DNA of 64,000 nucleotides from Aldehydirespirator sp965116195. Lineage in GTDB: Bacteria > Actinomycetota > Acidimicrobiia > Acidimicrobiales > Aldehydirespiratoraceae. Location: assembly GCA_965116195.1 (NCBI GenBank), contig OZ220491.1, positions 2,666,001-2,730,000 on the forward strand. The letters run 5' to 3'. Below are positions 57,401 through 64,000 of this stretch, in pieces (position 1 is the stretch's first letter; each line of letters starts with the position of its first letter). Made by a program: the position numbers and the translations under genes. Under the pieces are notes generated by a model. That model was not told the DNA's origin, did not search any database, and saw only the letters and a list, made by a program, of their open reading frames with translations.

Positions 57401-58586
57401 ACCGCAGTTTGAACACCTCAGTGTCCTCATCAAACTTGTCACCAACCCGACCAGACCACACCCACACCGTCACATCCGAACCAGACGCGTCCGTCACGCT
57501 CAACCGTGTGTTACCATCCGCGTCGGTAGCAGGATCAACCACATCCACCTGACACTTCGTCGTACCGCTCTCAATGGCCTTCACCAAGGCGGCGCATCCG
57601 CCGAGATTGTCAAACGCCTTACCCTCATCATCCGTCGCCACATAAAAACCGTCAATGATCTCCGCGCGCACCGGCATGAAATCACTGTCACGCACCGACA
57701 CCACCACCGTGCGACCATCAGCCTGCGCCGTCAACCCAACCGGACGCACATTCGTATGCGCCAACAACCGCGTCACGAACGACGCCACGTTCTTGCGCGG
57801 CACCAACCCTGACGGATCAAACGCAGCCTGATCACCCGCACTCCCAGTTGTCAAACCCAACTCATACGCAATGCTCACCAAATCATCATCACCACGCGAC
57901 AAAGCAGCCCGCGCGTCAGCGAAATGATCCACCTTGGAAACAGCCACACCCTTCAAACTCCCGTCCTTGTCGAACAAGTCCGGGCTCACCAACCGCAAAA
58001 ACGCAACCAACGCAGACACCACCTCAAGGCGCGTCGCCGGTTCATCCGGAGCAAACGAATCACCCGTCGCACCGGAGAGGATCATGTTGGCCGTCAACAC
58101 CCCGATCGCGGCACGACGCTCCTCGTCCAAACCCTCAACATCATCAAACCCGCCGGCACCGTCACCCTTCAGATCCAAACCGGCGATCTTCGCGGAGCGG
58201 TGCAACATCAGCGCCAACTGCGAACGCGTCACAAACCCACCAGGATCAAACCGCTCCGCGGTCTTGCCAACCGTGATCCCGTAATACGCCAAACAGCTGA
58301 TCGCCTCCTCAGCACCCAAACCCTCAATATCACCAAACCCCGAGGCCTCCAACGCCTCGCCGACACACGCCGAAAACACCGGCAACTTGTCAGCCACCGC
58401 CACATTCCCAGCACCCGTCTTGATCACAGCAGACCCGGCAGGGCTCACCACCACCACCGAACCCAACAACCCCAACACAAACAACACGGCCAACCCCGAC
58501 CACCAGCCACGCCGCCGAAACCCACGACCGCCACCAAAACAGGGAACTAGAGCACTAAGCCCCCCCCCCCCCCCGGCGGGAACCAC
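54423..58586 (-). CDS. S-layer-homology surface protein with Ig-like and Fn3 modules (paralogue 2); true start probably 58602
   Basis: 1,387 residues if initiated at GTG 58586, which has no ribosome-binding site. The well-preceded ATG 58602 (MPQLFSGSR, matching MSQLFSRFR of paralogue 1) is out of frame with the body by one base because of a 15-G tract. With 14 or 17 G the protein would be continuous. The body has an Arg-rich n-region and hydrophobic core (SGLAVLFVLGLLGSVVVV), three SLH motifs (AISCLAYYGITVGKTAERFD), Ig-like domains, Thr-rich linkers near 56160-56310, further Ig-like units, an Fn3-like module (VTLTWKRPSAAVGGCTLDAN) and a terminal Fn3. It is longer than paralogue 1 by the extra Fn3-like unit. 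Confidence 0.9.
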   Translation of the reverse strand: MVPAGGGGGLSALVPCFGGGRGFRRRGWWSGLAVLFVLGLLGSVVVVSPAGSAVIKTGAGNVAVADKLPVFSACVGEALEASGFGDIEGLGAEEAISCLAYYGITVGKTAERFDPGGFVTRSQLALMLHRSAKIAGLDLKGDGAGGFDDVEGLDEERRAAIGVLTANMILSGATGDSFAPDEPATRLEVVSALVAFLRLVSPDLFDKDGSLKGVAVSKVDHFADARAALSRGDDDLVSIAYELGLTTGSAGDQAAFDPSGLVPRKNVASFVTRLLAHTNVRPVGLTAQADGRTVVVSVRDSDFMPVRAEIIDGFYVATDDEGKAFDNLGGCAALVKAIESGTTKCQVDVVDPATDADGNTRLSVTDASGSDVTVWVWSGRVGDKFDEDTEVFKLRLASLPVAASSLLVSPAQKATFHVRFGSSLEFTGQLQATVGGVTSNATVGTDGSKPAKYSLQKKTYTGQHSTVAAATAAALVSVTEAATVTSDSSGRVSFTVTASDPNPTSVGQYRTVVWTLTPSDNAPAGAKEQFVVFSDAAAVVSHVTPTPVHPFVVVNAAGVSGSNSIQVAVRDQYGVGMRNQPILLTSDLNTDTMTVSNLPKSERRTGSDGMVRIGYTQKVDTASKETITATWNGDAAGAADTGCHSANSDGKDRCGETTVLWAIRTSKVSQSSGESLLVLAGNTDTDEIIVDSDNGDPVVPHQVRYDDNDVFQLNGNYVTLAAFEAALLKALKEMPIGARLHWDSYDHDNSADIASFHLTTTTTTTGTTTTTTTTTTVSSGGATTSTTTTTTTTTTSTTTTTTTVAVAAESLTITADDATFEASKMTDTAGATYYSMKFGDWRRFTVQLKYTDENDGDKVKDATVGVDGENPVTLRTYITKVDATATTATDDSEAFVASDEVNLVCTAACGTQTAVTDVDPDNLVTDSAGRASFVVVAPADPDTSTAGTVQTRVISVVEQINGPAASGNGNKRFHFFYVLMSEGTRTTSGDAPTTTVPAGKAAAGFTVMTDGAKVDKAFTEEDTKVFVDAEFGDDVTVTVQLKDTDGADTTAGADGTGPAKFSVIRGIHSGHLTRLYRFQNLYEEEPPDNYLTGFRTPHVTGADGSFTISLRVDDPDPDTANTERSTALLIYADTNAPGATGDLNTTTAIVGIVNYREAGASTATTTTTLAAGGVAPPRDFTATASGTGVTLTWKRPSAAVGGCTLDANLDYRLLVVINSGNREGTTVHEIDIEASSDTAFTKAFAGLTVGLHYYARVSAYDSGCDAYSDLAYAYWTQVGTGTTPTTTTVPTAPAKPTGLSATPAANSVALSWTNPGDDSITGYEYRQRKGTGSWGNWTAIANSDADTTMHTVTGLDATTRYRFQIRAKNSVGNSDRSVVTDTRTTGG

Positions 58587-58616
58587 TAAACAACTGAGGC
58601 ATACTGCCTCTCCTTT
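58560..58616 (-). promoter_or_regulatory. Translation start region of S-layer gene 2 with frame-setting poly-G tract
   Basis: AAAGGAG (58616-58610) is seven bases from ATG 58602. Ten codons later the 15-G tract (58574-58560) leads to GCT TAG, so the native start yields only MPQLFSGSRRGGGGA. Removing one G restores LSALVPCFGGG and the whole protein. This reads as an OFF state, provided that the tract length is correct. Confidence 0.7.
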
Positions 58617-58639
58617 CTGTCATCTGACACTGCCGACAG

Positions 58640-59420
58640 CACCCACGGTGGGCACCACCAAACACGGACCATACCACACCCCAGCAGACACAACACCACA
58701 CGACCACAAACCGCACGACACCGCATCCGCCAGAACAAGCACTCCGACACCATACACCAACCCCCCCCCCCCCCCAACCCAGGCACCCAGAAAATCTCTG
58801 ACAACACACCACCACACGGCCCACCAGTACCACCTGTCACCTCGGGACTTCAGCACTCACCGCCGAGTACCCCCTGTTCAACACGCCACCCACCAATACC
58901 CCCCAACCACCAGCGCGGCTTTGACGGCGAGGGGCCGACCCCGGCACGCTCTCCACACACGCCACCCACCAAACCCCGAACCACCAGCGCGCCCCGCCAA
59001 CCAACCCCCGAGGAGGCTCCCCCACACGGCTACCTCAACCCAATCGATGGGTCATACACAGGGGCGAGATCAGTGGGAGGCTCCCCCACACGAGTACCTC
59101 AACCATTCCGGAATCCACGAGGTGGAGGTGGCAAGGCTCAACCAGTGCGGGGTATCACGAGCACACAACAGACCAAGACAAGGCAAAGGCTGAAAGATGC
59201 CGAGACGAGTCCTTTGGCCGATCGTGAACTTCAACTTCCGTGCCCTGGCAGCCAGTTCACGTGGGATTGCACGAGCGTGTTGCTTGAACGGCGTGCGTCC
59301 CTGACAGCATCGGTGATGCAGCCACTTCATACGAGAAGGTGTCCGACGTGACGCGGATGGCCGTACGGACAGGTCATCGCAGCCCTGCAACGCCAAGTGG
59401 TGTCCGGCGTGATGCGGATA
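58640..59420. other. Gene-poor stretch with paired repeats
   Basis: CACCCACCAA...CAACCACCAGCGCG occurs twice (about 58885 and 58968). GAGGCTCCCCCACACG...TACCTCAACC occurs twice (about 59013 and 59077), and GTGTCCGACGTGACGCGGAT recurs in changed form at 59401. A plus-strand frame MPRRVLWPIVNFNFRALAAS is protein-like but short and unrecognised; a minus-strand frame over 59070-59396 looks spurious. Confidence 0.45.
58761..58775. repeat. 15-bp poly-C tract upstream of S-layer gene 2
   Basis: Second 15-base tract, about 160-175 nt upstream of ATG 58602, preceded in sense by GAGATTTTCTGGGTGCCTGG. Its distance is like that of the tract before S-layer gene 1, so it may be the positional equivalent. 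Confidence 0.9.
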
Positions 59421-59512
59421 ACCGACAATCGAATCATCACCAAGATCATCCTTGACAAAGCCACCGAAGTCGAAGCTGGTGTAGCACTCAACCCGGTCGG
59501 CCTGTAGTGGCG
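59420..59512 (-). pseudogene. Fragment of an S-layer protein Fn3 module
   Basis: The segment matches 54620-54710 (terminal Fn3 of S-layer gene 2) with changes. In sense it reads TGLSATPASTSVALS, then after a frame change DDLGDDSIVGY for NPGDDSITGY. It is isolated downstream of asd, with no rest of the gene nearby. Confidence 0.6.
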
Positions 59513-59515
59513 ACT

Positions 59516-59760
59516 CAGCCTCAGCCCAACAACACCTCAGCCTCAGCCCAACAACACCTCAGCCTCAGCCCAACAACACCTCAGCCTCAGCCCAACAACA
59601 CCTCAGCCTCAGCCCAACAACACCTCAGCCTCAGCCCAACAACACCTCAGCCTCAGCCCAACAACACCTCAGCCTCAGCCCAACAACACCTCAGCCTCAG
59701 CCCAACAACACCTCAGCCTCAGCCCAACAACACCTCAGCCTCAGCCCAACAACACCTCAG
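59516..59760 (-). repeat. Stop-echo array at the 3-prime end of asd, eleven 22-bp units
   Basis: In sense each unit is AGGTGTTGTTGGGCTGAGGC plus TG; the first (59744-59760) is the asd C-terminus AEVLLG and its TGA. Ten more near-perfect copies follow, each again presenting EVLLG and TGA in shifting frames. This is the mirror image of the start echoes. Confidence 0.95.
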
Positions 59761-60757
59761 CTATCTGCACCGCATTGAGCGCCGCACCCTTGCGCAGATT
59801 GTCACCCGACACGAACAACGACAGCCCATTGAGACGCGTGGGGTCACGGCGAATGCGTCCCACATAGGACGGATCAGCCCCGGCAGCCTTCAACGGAGTG
59901 GGCACATCCGCCAGAACCACGCCCGGCGCGTCAGCCAACACCTCAGCTGCCCGCCACGGACTGATCGGTCGCTCAAACGACGCACTGATTGACAGAGAAT
60001 GCCCACAATACACCGGCACCCTCACACAGGTCGCAGCCACTGACAGCTCGGGAAGCTCCAGGATTTTGCGGCTCTCGTGAACGAGCTTCTGCTCCTCATC
60101 AGTCTCGGCACTGCCATCATCCACCAGCGCCCCGGCCAGCGGCACGACATTGTAGGCAATCGGCTCACAGAACTTCTCGCCTGCCTGCAAACCCAGCGCA
60201 CTGCCGTCGTGGGTGAGGTCAGGTGCATCGCTACCAGCCTCTTGTACCTGCTCGTCAAGTTCCGCCACTCCGGCGAGACCGGCACCCGACACTGCCTGAT
60301 AGGTGGACACAACCATCGCGACCAAGCCAGCCTCCTCATTGAGGCGCGCGAGTGGCGGCATGGCCACCATCGTCGTGCAGTTGGGGTTGGCGACTATCCC
60401 CTTGGGGATCGTCTGCAACACATGAGAATTCACCTCGGTTACCACCAAGGGCACGGCTGGATCACGCCGCCAAGCCGATGAGTTGTCAATAACGACCGCT
60501 CCCTGGGCTGCAACTTTCTGCGCCAGCGCACGGCTTGTGGAGGCTCCAGCGGAGAAGAGACACACATCAAGCCCGCTGTAGTCAGCCGTCGCAGCGTCCT
60601 CCACAACGATGTCCTGATCCTGCCAACCCAGAGTGCGGCCCGCAGAACGCTGTGATGCAAACAAACGCAACCGGTCCACCGGGAACCGACGCCGGGCGAG
60701 CAGCGTCCGCATGACACCCCCGACCTGGCCCGTGGCACCGACGATCCCCACATCCAT
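59741..60757 (-). CDS. asd: Aspartate-semialdehyde dehydrogenase
   Basis: Reduces aspartyl phosphate to the semialdehyde in the Lys/Thr/Met/diaminopimelate pathway. The NADP motif MDVGIVGATGQVGGVM, the active-site Cys in GIVANPNCTTMVAMPPLARL, VVSTYQAVSGAGLAG and the substrate-site VRVPVYCGHSLSISASFERP are intact. Start ATG 60757 matches the family; a longer GTG/ATG extension is not needed. 338 residues. It lies downstream of lysC on the same strand with a palindrome between. Its last codons seed the repeat array. Confidence 0.96.
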   Translation of the reverse strand: MDVGIVGATGQVGGVMRTLLARRRFPVDRLRLFASQRSAGRTLGWQDQDIVVEDAATADYSGLDVCLFSAGASTSRALAQKVAAQGAVVIDNSSAWRRDPAVPLVVTEVNSHVLQTIPKGIVANPNCTTMVAMPPLARLNEEAGLVAMVVSTYQAVSGAGLAGVAELDEQVQEAGSDAPDLTHDGSALGLQAGEKFCEPIAYNVVPLAGALVDDGSAETDEEQKLVHESRKILELPELSVAATCVRVPVYCGHSLSISASFERPISPWRAAEVLADAPGVVLADVPTPLKAAGADPSYVGRIRRDPTRLNGLSLFVSGDNLRKGAALNAVQIAEVLLG

Positions 60758-60825
60758 AGCTGAACAGGGTAGCGGCCAGCCTGCGGTCAGACCCATTTGG
60801 CAGCCCCATTTGGTCAACCCATCTG

Positions 60826-60872
60826 AAATTCCTGCGATAAGGCGCGATTATTCCCCCTTACGCCAGGAATTT
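60826..60872. repeat. 47-bp palindromic element, copy 2
   Basis: AAATTCCTG and CAGGAATTT frame an inner TAAGG...CCTTA stem; length and ends are the same as at 42565-42611. It lies between lysC and asd, where it could affect processing of a joint transcript. Confidence 0.8.
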
Positions 60873-60889
60873 CGGATAGATCAGCCAAC

Positions 60890-62128
60890 TCAACCCAGGC
60901 TGGCCCGCTCAGAGGCGTCCTTGTCCAACTCAAAGGCCGAGTGCAACGCCGCTACTGCCCGTTCCACGCCCTCAGAGCGGACAACGCACGAGATGCGGAT
61001 CGCTGATGTGGAGATCATCTCAATGTTGATGCCGGCTGATGCCAGGGTCTCAAACATCCGGGCCGCCACGCCGGGGTTGGTCTGCATCCCCGCACCGATC
61101 AAGCTCACACGGGCAATGCTGTCATCATCGGAAGTGGTGACTGCTCCCAGTTCATCCACCAAGCCCGCTGTCACGTTTCGGGCCACCGCCAACTGATTCA
61201 ACGGCACCGTGAAACTGATGTCGGTGACACCCTGGCTCGACACATTCTGCACAATCATGTCCACATTGACATCGCAGTCGGCCAACGCACGGAACAGTCG
61301 GGCAGCAACACCAGGTTTGTCAGCAACGCCCGATACCGTCATCTTGGCTTCGCTGATGTCGTGAGTAACGGCTGTGACAATAGCGTTTTCCATGGCTTCC
61401 TTCCCGGTTATTTTCGTGCCCGGCATCCAACTGAAGGCAGAGCGCACCCGCAGTTCCACTTTGTGGTTGCGGGCCAACTCCACAGCCCGCATAGCCGGCT
61501 TCGGGCAGCCGCTGGCGGTCATCTCCAGCAGTTCTTCAAACGTGACCTCGTCCATGCGCCGGGCCTCGGGCACAATCCGAGGATCAGCGCTGAACAGACC
61601 CGGTACATCGGTGTAAAGCTCGCAGTAGTCAGCACCGAGGACATGGGCCAGAGCCACAGCGGTCGTGTCCGAGCCGCCTCGCCCGAAGAAGGTCACGTTG
61701 TTGCTGTCTGACATTCCCTGAGAGCCGCCGATCACCGGCACGGTTCCCTGTGCCAGAGCCGCGGTGACCCGCGCCGGGGTGATGTGGGTGATCTTGGCGT
61801 TGGTGTGAGTCGAGTCAGTCACAAACCCGGCCTGGCTGCCGGTGAAAGACACCGCGGGAACACCCAGTGCACTGATTGCCATTGCCATCAGGGCGCAGGC
61901 CTTGCGTTCACCGCTTGTGATGAGCATGTCAACTTCTCGACCAGGGGGTTCTGTGGCCACGTCATGAGCCAGACGCAGGAGTTGGTCAGTCTCGTTGCCC
62001 ATGGCTGACACGACCACAGCCACCTCATCACCACGACGACGGCGGCGAGCCACATGATCGGCCACCACCCGGATACGCCCCGGGTCAGCCACCGAAGTAC
62101 CGCCAAACTTCTCCACAACAAAGACCAC
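60890..62128 (-). CDS. lysC: Aspartate kinase
   Basis: First enzyme of the aspartate pathway. Signatures: VEKFGGTSVADPGRIR, VVVSAMGNETDQLL, LITSGERKACALMAMAI, FFGRGGSDTTAVALAHVLGA and YTDVPGLFSADPRIVPEARR. Two ACT domains follow (VSGVADKPGVAARLFRALAD; LIGAGMQTNPGVAARMFETL), the sites of Lys/Thr feedback control. 412 residues, the length of actinobacterial alpha-type enzymes. It forms an operon with asd. Confidence 0.97.
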   Translation of the reverse strand: MVFVVEKFGGTSVADPGRIRVVADHVARRRRRGDEVAVVVSAMGNETDQLLRLAHDVATEPPGREVDMLITSGERKACALMAMAISALGVPAVSFTGSQAGFVTDSTHTNAKITHITPARVTAALAQGTVPVIGGSQGMSDSNNVTFFGRGGSDTTAVALAHVLGADYCELYTDVPGLFSADPRIVPEARRMDEVTFEELLEMTASGCPKPAMRAVELARNHKVELRVRSAFSWMPGTKITGKEAMENAIVTAVTHDISEAKMTVSGVADKPGVAARLFRALADCDVNVDMIVQNVSSQGVTDISFTVPLNQLAVARNVTAGLVDELGAVTTSDDDSIARVSLIGAGMQTNPGVAARMFETLASAGINIEMISTSAIRISCVVRSEGVERAVAALHSAFELDKDASERASLG

Positions 62129-62362
62129 GACAACTCAGGCTACCGGTACCCGCCTGTTGCGTTTCAGCTTGTTGAGTTTGGGCTGTCGAAGCTCTGTCGA
62201 ACTCGGCCGCCTCACCCCGCACGCGCTCTGAGCAGAGTAGTTCTGCCTGAGTCCGGCTGTTGGGTTCAGCCCCCCGGCGGAGAGCCAAACGCGAAGCAGC
62301 ACAGACCGCGCCACTGGCACTGTCGTTCAGCCCCGGCGGAGAGCCAAACGACACGACAGGCA

Positions 62363-62952
62363 TGAACAAGAGCAGCACCATCCGAGTGCTGGGTACAGCC
62401 CTGGGCGGAGACAGTCAAGTAACGGCGACTCCAAATGGCGTGACTTCGTGGCAACCTTTAGCGGTGGGCGAAGGGCTCGCAACCGACGAAGTGGTTCTGA
62501 AGGTACCGACGAGTGTCGCCTATACGCGCGTCGTGCGTGTGGGTGCGGCCGCTCTCGGGCTTCGCCAAGGCCTGTCTTTCGCAGAGATTGACGAGCTGCG
62601 GGCAGCTGTGGACGCTGCCATGGCCCTGCTGCTGAACGGTTCGCCAGACACCTCCCCAGATGGCCTCGCAAGAGACTCTCAGGACGACAGGAACTCCGCG
62701 GACGACAGGAACTCCGCGGACGACAGGAACTCCGCGGGCGACACCGCCACCATCGTGTGCCGTTTTCGTAGCAGTCCCGACTGCCTCGAACTGGTGGCCC
62801 ACCGCACAGACGGGGAGGCCATCTCAGAAGCTGCGATCACCAGATTCTTCGACGCGGTGAGCGAACTGAAGCTCACGACGACTGTGGATGCCGACAACTG
62901 CCTGCTGTGGCTGCGCCTGCCTTCTGGTGCCGCGCGCCACGCTCAGCAGTGA
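62363..62952 (+). CDS. HATPase-type anti-sigma-like regulatory protein
   Basis: The start ATG 62363 (MNKSSTIRVLG) is preferred; a longer frame from 62260 crosses a duplicated GGCGGAGAGCCAAACG leader. The core VVLKVPTSVAYTRVVRVGAA, LSFAEIDELRAAVDAAMALL corresponds to the N-box helix of GHKL anti-sigma kinases; the end ITRFFDAVSELKLTTTVDAD is compatible. A clear G-box is not seen, so kinase activity is doubtful. Three in-frame 18-bp units encode DDRNSA in a loop. It might bind the STAS protein encoded at 11453; unproven. Confidence 0.6.
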
Positions 62953-63547
62953 CAACCGCCAAGACTCCGGCTAGCCGAACCTGCGCTGACCTTGACACTT
63001 GCGCCCAAGTAGTCCGTTACTATCCACCAAGGCACTTGCAGCCTCTAGCCCCGGAGCAGGTCACCGAGGCAACACGCATCAACAGGCCGAGAAAACTCGC
63101 AGCAACAGTCTGTGATGATCCACCAACACCCTCCTAACTGAACACGGTCAGTTCGCGGAATTCTCCGAGGACCAGGGAGGTCTGTGATGATCCACCAACA
63201 CCCTCCCGACTGAACACGGTCAGTTCGCGGAATTCTCCGAGGACCAGGGAAGCCTGTGATAATCCACCAACACCCTCCCGACTGAACACGGTCAGTTCGC
63301 GGAATTCTCCGAAGGCCAGGGAAGCCTGTGATAATCCACCAACACCCTCCTAACTGAACACGGTCAGTTCGCGGAATTCTCCGAGAGCCAGGGAAGCCTG
63401 TGATGATCCACCAACACCCTCCTGACTGAACACGGTCAGTTCGCGGAATTCTCCGAGGGCTAGGGAGGTCTGTGATGATCCACCCAACTCCCTCTTGGCT
63501 GAACTGTTACGGCCAGCAAGCTGGACCGGTTACGGCCAACCAACTTG
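62953..63547 (+). repeat. 72-bp tandem array with a hairpin in each unit, between the HATPase gene and dut
   Basis: TGTGATGATCCACCAACACC recurs at 63111, 63183, 63255, 63327, 63399 and (partial) 63471. Each unit has ACTGAACACGGTCAGT (stem ACTGA/TCAGT) and a GGAATTCTCC block. Units differ by a few bases, so the array is older than the nuoB one. 62953-63110 and 63480-63547 show no gene. The unit does not resemble either neighbouring gene. Confidence 0.9.
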
Positions 63548-63985
63548 TTATCGGCCAGTGGAGCCGAAGCCGTCACCCCCACGCGTTGAGGGATCAAGGC
63601 TCGTCACCTCTGTCAAGCACACATTGTCCACAGCCAGCACGACCAACTGAGCAATCCGCATACCTCGCTCAATCGTGAAGTCGTTGCTTGCATCAGTATT
63701 GACCAGCAGCACCTTGAGTTCCCCCCGGTAGCCGGAGTCAATGAGTCCCGGCGAGTTGAGGCAGGTCACGCCATGATGCAGAGCCAGACCGCTGCGCGGC
63801 AGCACGAGCCCCGCGTGTCCCTCCGGCAGGGCCACGGCGACACCTGTTGGTACCAGTGCCCGGCCTCCACCAGCAGTCAACACAGCAGCGGAGCGCGCCA
63901 TCAGGTCAATGCCAGCATCACCCGGCCGGGCATAGCCAGGAACAGGCAGATCAGTATCAAGTCGCAGAATCGGAACCTTGAGCAC
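63548..63985 (-). CDS. dut: dUTP diphosphatase
   Basis: A 145-residue trimeric dUTPase that hydrolyses dUTP to dUMP. The five motifs are visible: PGDAGIDLMA (I), LPRSGLALHHGV (II), GLIDSGYRGELKVLLVNT (III), RGMRIAQLVV (IV) and the flexible C-terminal GGDGFGSTGR (V). The catalytic Asp is in GLIDSGYRG. The start ATG 63985 is followed by 15 bp to the window end. Confidence 0.97.
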   Translation of the reverse strand: MLKVPILRLDTDLPVPGYARPGDAGIDLMARSAAVLTAGGGRALVPTGVAVALPEGHAGLVLPRSGLALHHGVTCLNSPGLIDSGYRGELKVLLVNTDASNDFTIERGMRIAQLVVLAVDNVCLTEVTSLDPSTRGGDGFGSTGR

Positions 63986-64000
63986 TCCATGACATTAGCT

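Noticed and set aside
59070..59396. 108-codon minus-strand frame
   Set aside because: Its composition is not protein-like, no motif or start signal is seen, and it runs across a duplicated CTCCCCCACACG repeat.
63111..63480. Possible CRISPR array
   Set aside because: The units are contiguous 72-bp copies with no unique spacers, and no cas gene is present. The same holds for the other arrays.

Overview
The window looks like a chromosomal segment of a moderately high-GC actinobacterium, most plausibly an Acidimicrobiia-like lineage. This is inferred from the F420-type luciferase-family enzyme, frequent GTG/TTG starts, the nuo gene order and the actinobacterial-type enzymes; no rRNA or taxonomic marker is present.

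Layout. Positions 1-10159 (minus) hold a secreted repeat protein of at least 3,300 residues (fibronectin III, Calx-beta-like and PKD/Ig-like modules) that runs off the left edge. Then come a coiled-coil membrane protein (10323-11153, minus), a STAS anti-anti-sigma factor, and a complex I operon nuoA-B-C-D-H-I-J-K-L-M-N (11923-23722) lacking nuoE, F and G. Next are a luciferase-like oxidoreductase, an ABC importer of the nitrate/sulfonate/pyrimidine-precursor type (two permeases, ATPase, lipoprotein), a VapBC module, a MidA-type methyltransferase and an AT-rich OLD-family ATPase/TOPRIM nuclease gene. A decayed zone (33957-35250) carries P450 and hydroxyisobutyrate-dehydrogenase remnants. Positions 35400-43480 form a carnitine/betaine CoA-pathway cluster: carnitine dehydrogenase fused to a thioesterase, an acyl-CoA dehydrogenase, an NDP-forming acyl-CoA ligase and a CaiD-like hydratase. 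tRNA-Pro(CGG) follows with three truncated tandem copies. Two paralogous S-layer-homology proteins (44523-48380 and 54423-58602, minus) flank an SDR gene, MFS, DUF2335 and HerA remnants, a NurA-like gene and an EamA exporter. The right end carries asd, lysC, a HATPase-type anti-sigma-like protein and dut.

Two genome-scale habits stand out. First, tandem repeats sit exactly at gene boundaries, and their units are copies of the start (or stop) of the adjacent gene. I call these start echoes. They precede nuoB, nuoH, nuoJ, two ABC permease genes, the carnitine dehydrogenase, the acyl-CoA ligase and the EamA gene; asd has a stop echo, and the tRNA has truncated 3-prime echoes. Inside genes the same kind of repeat appears with units divisible by three, in loops and linkers of otherwise conserved enzymes. 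Second, 12-16 bp poly-C/G tracts occur at the 5-prime ends of all three surface-protein genes. At two of them the tract follows a strong ribosome-binding site and start codon, so its length sets the reading frame. This looks like slipped-strand phase variation of the cell surface, but similar tracts also lie in a pseudogene, so a general mutational tendency must be considered.
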